From Seongchinamella sediminis (GTDB lineage: Bacteria; Pseudomonadota; Gammaproteobacteria; Pseudomonadales; Halieaceae): 64,000 bases of DNA. Positions 61,422-64,000 of the stretch are shown here, one piece after another. The stretch is from positions 1 through 64,000 of the forward strand of contig NZ_QRAN01000016.1 in NCBI RefSeq assembly GCF_003457605.1. The letters are read 5' to 3'. How positions within the stretch are numbered: the first letter of the stretch is position 1; the number at the start of each line of letters is the position of its first letter. The position numbers were made by a program, and so were the translations under genes. The notes below the pieces were generated by a model. The model was not told the DNA's origin. It did not search any database and saw nothing but the letters and a program-made list of their open reading frames with translations.

Positions 61422-62806
61422 TCAAAAATGCCGAGGTAGAGCAGGCTTCTGGTGTCGATGTGCGCTGTCGGCAGGGGCTGGTCTACCAGGTGGGCGACTG
61501 CCTGCCGCCCGAGCCCGGCGAGCAGGTGATCGATGCCAGCGGAGGCGCCCTGTTGCCCGGACTGCATGACCACCACCTCCACCTGCGCGCGCTGGCGGCG
61601 GCTCGCTCCTCCGTGATTTGTGGACCGCCCCAGGTCAATACCGTGGAACAGTTGCGAGAGGTCCTGAACAGGGACCAGGGCAGCGGCTGGCTGCGCGGCA
61701 TCGCCTACCACGATGCTGTCGCCGGCGAGCTCAATCGCTGGCAACTGGATGACCTGGTCAAGCACCGGCCGGTGAGGATTCAGCATCGTTCCGGCAAGCT
61801 GTGGATCGTCAATTCGATGGCCGCCGAGCGGCTCGGTCTCGCCGACAACCGCCACCTCCAGGGTGTGCTCTGCGACGACCGTGGCCGCCCGAATGGCAGG
61901 CTGTTGCGCCTGGACGGCTGGCTGAGAGCGAGCTTGGCCAACGACGGACCGCCAGGGCTGGCGCCTGTTTCGCGGGAGCTGGCCAGCTACGGGGTGACGG
62001 GTGTCACCGATGCCACGCCCTCCAATACTGATGCAGATGCCAGTGCCTTTGTCGAGGCCATCGAGTGCGGTGAACTGCTGCAGCGTATCCTGCTCATGGG
62101 TGAGTTGCAGTTCTCGCCCCCGGCCCATCCATGGGCCCGCCGCGGTGCCCATAAAATCCTCCTCGATGAGCACCGCCTGCCGCAGCTTGATAATCTGGTG
62201 AGGGACATCGCCCTGGCACATGCGCAACAGCGCCCGGTAGCGATTCACTGCGTTACCCGGACCGAGCTGGTATTTGCCCTGTCCTCGCTGATCGCCGCGG
62301 GAGGGCATCCCGGGGACCGCATCGAGCACGCCTCGGTGACGCCGGACGAGGTCCTGCCCCTGCTCCAGCAGGCCGGCGTCGCGGTGGTTACACAGCACGG
62401 TTTCATTCGTGAGCGCGGCGACCAGTACCTGCGGGACGTGAAAGCTCAATACCAGCAGCTGTTATACCGCGGTAAAGCGTTCCTCGATGCCGGCCTGCCG
62501 CTGGCGGGAAGCAGTGATGCGCCCTATGGCAGCCACGACCCGTGGCTGGCAATGCGGGCGGCAGTTGAACGCAGCACCGCGCAGGGACAGCGTATCGGCA
62601 GCGCGGAAAGCCTGAGCCCCGAACAGGCCCTGGCGCTGTACACCGGTAGCCCCGATTACCCGGGTACCGCCGCGAGCAGGATAGAGCCCGGTGCGCTGGC
62701 GGATTTCTGCCTGCTGGACCGCCCCTGGGCCAGTGCCCGCGAGCGTCTCGATGCGGCGGATGTCAGAGCCACCATCAGGGCCGGCGAGCTTATCTACTGG
62801 CGCTAG
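61415..62806 (+). CDS. Amidohydrolase family protein (YtcJ-like metal-dependent hydrolase)
   Basis: 463 residues, GTG start overlapping the CoA-transferase stop by 7 nt. Metal-binding motif GLHDHHLHLRALA near residue 50, further ligands likely in AIHCVTRTELV, RIEHASVTPDE and SSDAPYGSHDP, and C-terminal ADFCLLDRPWASAR. YtcJ-like enzymes hydrolyse amides or cyclic amide/lactone-type bonds. Substrate unknown. It ends tail to tail with the iron-sulfur protein, sharing CTAG (62803-62806). Confidence 0.85.
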   Translation: MLIKNAEVEQASGVDVRCRQGLVYQVGDCLPPEPGEQVIDASGGALLPGLHDHHLHLRALAAARSSVICGPPQVNTVEQLREVLNRDQGSGWLRGIAYHDAVAGELNRWQLDDLVKHRPVRIQHRSGKLWIVNSMAAERLGLADNRHLQGVLCDDRGRPNGRLLRLDGWLRASLANDGPPGLAPVSRELASYGVTGVTDATPSNTDADASAFVEAIECGELLQRILLMGELQFSPPAHPWARRGAHKILLDEHRLPQLDNLVRDIALAHAQQRPVAIHCVTRTELVFALSSLIAAGGHPGDRIEHASVTPDEVLPLLQQAGVAVVTQHGFIRERGDQYLRDVKAQYQQLLYRGKAFLDAGLPLAGSSDAPYGSHDPWLAMRAAVERSTAQGQRIGSAESLSPEQALALYTGSPDYPGTAASRIEPGALADFCLLDRPWASARERLDAADVRATIRAGELIYWR

Positions 62807-64000
62807 TCTTCAATAATCGTGATCTTCTCGGCAACCAGCTCCGCCACGTCGAATACCCTGCGTTCCCCGGTATGCTTGCTGCTGCTGGACGTCAGCATCA
62901 GGTTGCAGAACGAACAGGCGGTGGCGACCTTGTCGGCTCCGGTATCGAATGCTTCCTGCATGCGTACATCGCTGACCCGTGCCGTGCCGCCCTGTCCGCC
63001 CCAGTAATTGCCGCCGCCGGCGCCGCAACAGAAACTGTCCTTCTTGCTGCGCGGCATCTCGATCAGCTTGCCCACCGATGCGATAACGTTGCGCGGAGCA
63101 TCGACAATACCATTGTGGCGGGCCAGGTAGCAGGGATCGTGGAAGGTGATGGTTTCATCACTCTTCTCCGCCAGCACCAGTTTGCCCTGGGCCTGTAATT
63201 CCTCGATGAACACGGTGTGCGGAATGGTCTGCCAATCGGCGCCCAGCTCCGGATAATAGCGATCGAAGCTGTTGTAGCAGTGGGCGCACATGGTGATCAC
63301 TTTCTGGATCTTCTGTTCCTTGAATTCCTCGATATTGGTTTCGGCGATTTCAACGAACTGCATCTCGTTGCCCATCATCTTGGCCGGGTCGCCGGTGCAG
63401 CGCGGCTCTTCGAAAATACCGTAGGACACGCCCGCCGCTTCGAGGATTTTCACCATGGCGCGGGCTATCTCCTGGGCGCGCTCCTCGTAGGTGACGGAAC
63501 AGCCTATCCACAGCAGGTACTCGGTCTCGCCGGGTGCGAAAAAAGGCACATCCAGGCCTTTCCGCCAGTCTTCCGGGTTGGAGCCGGTGCCGACGAAGGG
63601 GTGTTCGCGCGATTCCAGGTTGCGGTTGGCGGCGGCCATCGTCTCCGGCATCTCGGAGCGATCCATGACAAAGTGACGGCGGAATTCGAGGATCACTTCC
63701 GCCGGGTTGTTGCTGACCGGGCATTCCTCGACGCAGGCGGCACAGGTGGTGCAGGCGAAAATGGCGTCCTGGCCCAGTACATCGATGAGTGAATCGTCGT
63801 CGAACTTGCCCTGCTCGATAAATTCAGCGCAGGTCGCCATCACTTTTTTCGGCGACAGGTCCTTGCCGGTCTGGGCGGCGGGGCACACCTCGTGACAGCG
63901 TCCGCACCAGAGGCAGGCGGAGGCATCGAGCAGGTTTTTCTGGGTGAGGTCAGCCAGCTTTGCGGCCCCGAAGCGCATTTCGTCCTCATCGTCCTCGTCT
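62803..64000 (-). CDS. CCG-domain iron-sulfur protein (heterodisulfide-reductase-like), 5' end beyond window
   Basis: The frame is open through the right edge, preceded by an acidic run (DEDDEDE), so this is the C-terminal roughly 400 residues of a longer protein. Two 4Fe-4S motifs (CLWCGRCHEVCP; CTTCAACVEECP) are followed by two CCG-type modules (WIGCSV...CTGDP; HDPCYLARHN...SFCCGAGGG). This layout matches Fe-S oxidoreductases with an N-terminal NarI-like membrane domain, including ETF:quinone oxidoreductases of the EMO type. It could deliver electrons from the acyl-CoA dehydrogenases and EtfB to quinone. Confidence 0.85.
   Translation of the reverse strand, partial: DEDDEDEMRFGAAKLADLTQKNLLDASACLWCGRCHEVCPAAQTGKDLSPKKVMATCAEFIEQGKFDDDSLIDVLGQDAIFACTTCAACVEECPVSNNPAEVILEFRRHFVMDRSEMPETMAAANRNLESREHPFVGTGSNPEDWRKGLDVPFFAPGETEYLLWIGCSVTYEERAQEIARAMVKILEAAGVSYGIFEEPRCTGDPAKMMGNEMQFVEIAETNIEEFKEQKIQKVITMCAHCYNSFDRYYPELGADWQTIPHTVFIEELQAQGKLVLAEKSDETITFHDPCYLARHNGIVDAPRNVIASVGKLIEMPRSKKDSFCCGAGGGNYWGGQGGTARVSDVRMQEAFDTGADKVATACSFCNLMLTSSSSKHTGERRVFDVAELVAEKITIIED

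Noticed and set aside
62803-62806. Overlapping convergent stops sharing CTAG
   Set aside because: Tail-to-tail overlaps of 4 nt are common in compact genomes and need no special explanation.
1-64000. CRISPR arrays, tRNA/rRNA genes, prophage or intact insertion sequences
   Set aside because: No regular spaced repeats, tRNA-like cloverleaf sequences, rRNA blocks or paired terminal repeats with a transposase were seen.

Overview
The window reads as chromosomal DNA of a high-GC, Gram-negative, aerobic to facultatively denitrifying heterotroph. A marine gammaproteobacterium of the Halieaceae/Spongiibacteraceae type is my inference. It rests on the TonB receptor with C-terminal Phe, AidB, UbiUVT, the quinol NO reductase and the many CoA-linked catabolic enzymes; no rRNA or other phylogenetic marker is present. 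I see no tRNA, rRNA, CRISPR array or intact mobile element. A possible transposase tail lies at the left edge, and the right-edge gene is cut by the window.

Layout. 0-5.9 kb: TonB-dependent receptor, tyrosine phosphatase, secreted beta-propeller protein, AzlC/AzlD exporter. 5.9-9.9 kb: two convergent DUF1254/DUF1214 proteins and a LysR regulator. 10-11.8 kb: AidB-type acyl-CoA dehydrogenase. 11.9-19.1 kb: a tight seven-gene minus-strand catabolic operon (saccharopine-dehydrogenase-like reductase, SCP2-type thiolase, acyl-CoA ligase, acyl-CoA dehydrogenase, SDR, two membrane proteins) with a divergent AraC regulator. 20.3-26.8 kb: metallo-beta-lactamase-fold protein, then LysR and a dabB-dabA inorganic-carbon transporter operon with a small third gene. 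26.8-31.3 kb: nitric-oxide module (qNOR, hemerythrin, DUF2249, NnrS-like membrane protein). 31.5-34.0 kb: ubiU-ubiV and convergent ubiT, for O2-independent ubiquinone synthesis, with two FNR/Dnr-type boxes. 34.2-35.8 kb: MocA/XdhC molybdenum-hydroxylase maturation factors.

36-62.8 kb: a large catabolic region. It holds a KstD-like flavoprotein, three LLM-family (F420/FMN) oxidoreductases, a lone EtfB, a nitronate-monooxygenase-like enzyme, an old-yellow-enzyme/FadH-type reductase, a Ddn-like deazaflavin reductase, a CoxMSL-type molybdenum hydroxylase with CoxG, four class III CoA-transferases (one probably an inactive partner subunit), three crotonases (one BadI-like), a thiolase-fold protein without the nucleophilic Cys paired with a DUF35 protein (Ltp2/ChsH2-like aldolase), and an amidohydrolase. 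The right edge carries the C-terminal part of a CCG-domain iron-sulfur protein that could pass ETF electrons to quinone.

Taken together, the CoA-transferases, Mo-hydroxylase, KstD-like/OYE/LLM redox enzymes, ring-cleaving-type crotonase and Ltp2-like aldolase suggest degradation of a cyclic or polycyclic (steroid- or terpenoid-like) acid as CoA thioesters. The substrate cannot be read from sequence. The most unusual signal is a 35-nt element present three times (41050, 46798, 52829) in the intergenic regions of this cluster. It consists of two 12-bp direct half-sites 21 bp apart, the geometry of AraC-family operators. In two copies it is followed at identical spacing by matching -35/-10 hexamers that drive the Mo-hydroxylase and CoA-transferase operons. 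This points to one regulon controlling an apparently undescribed catabolic pathway.
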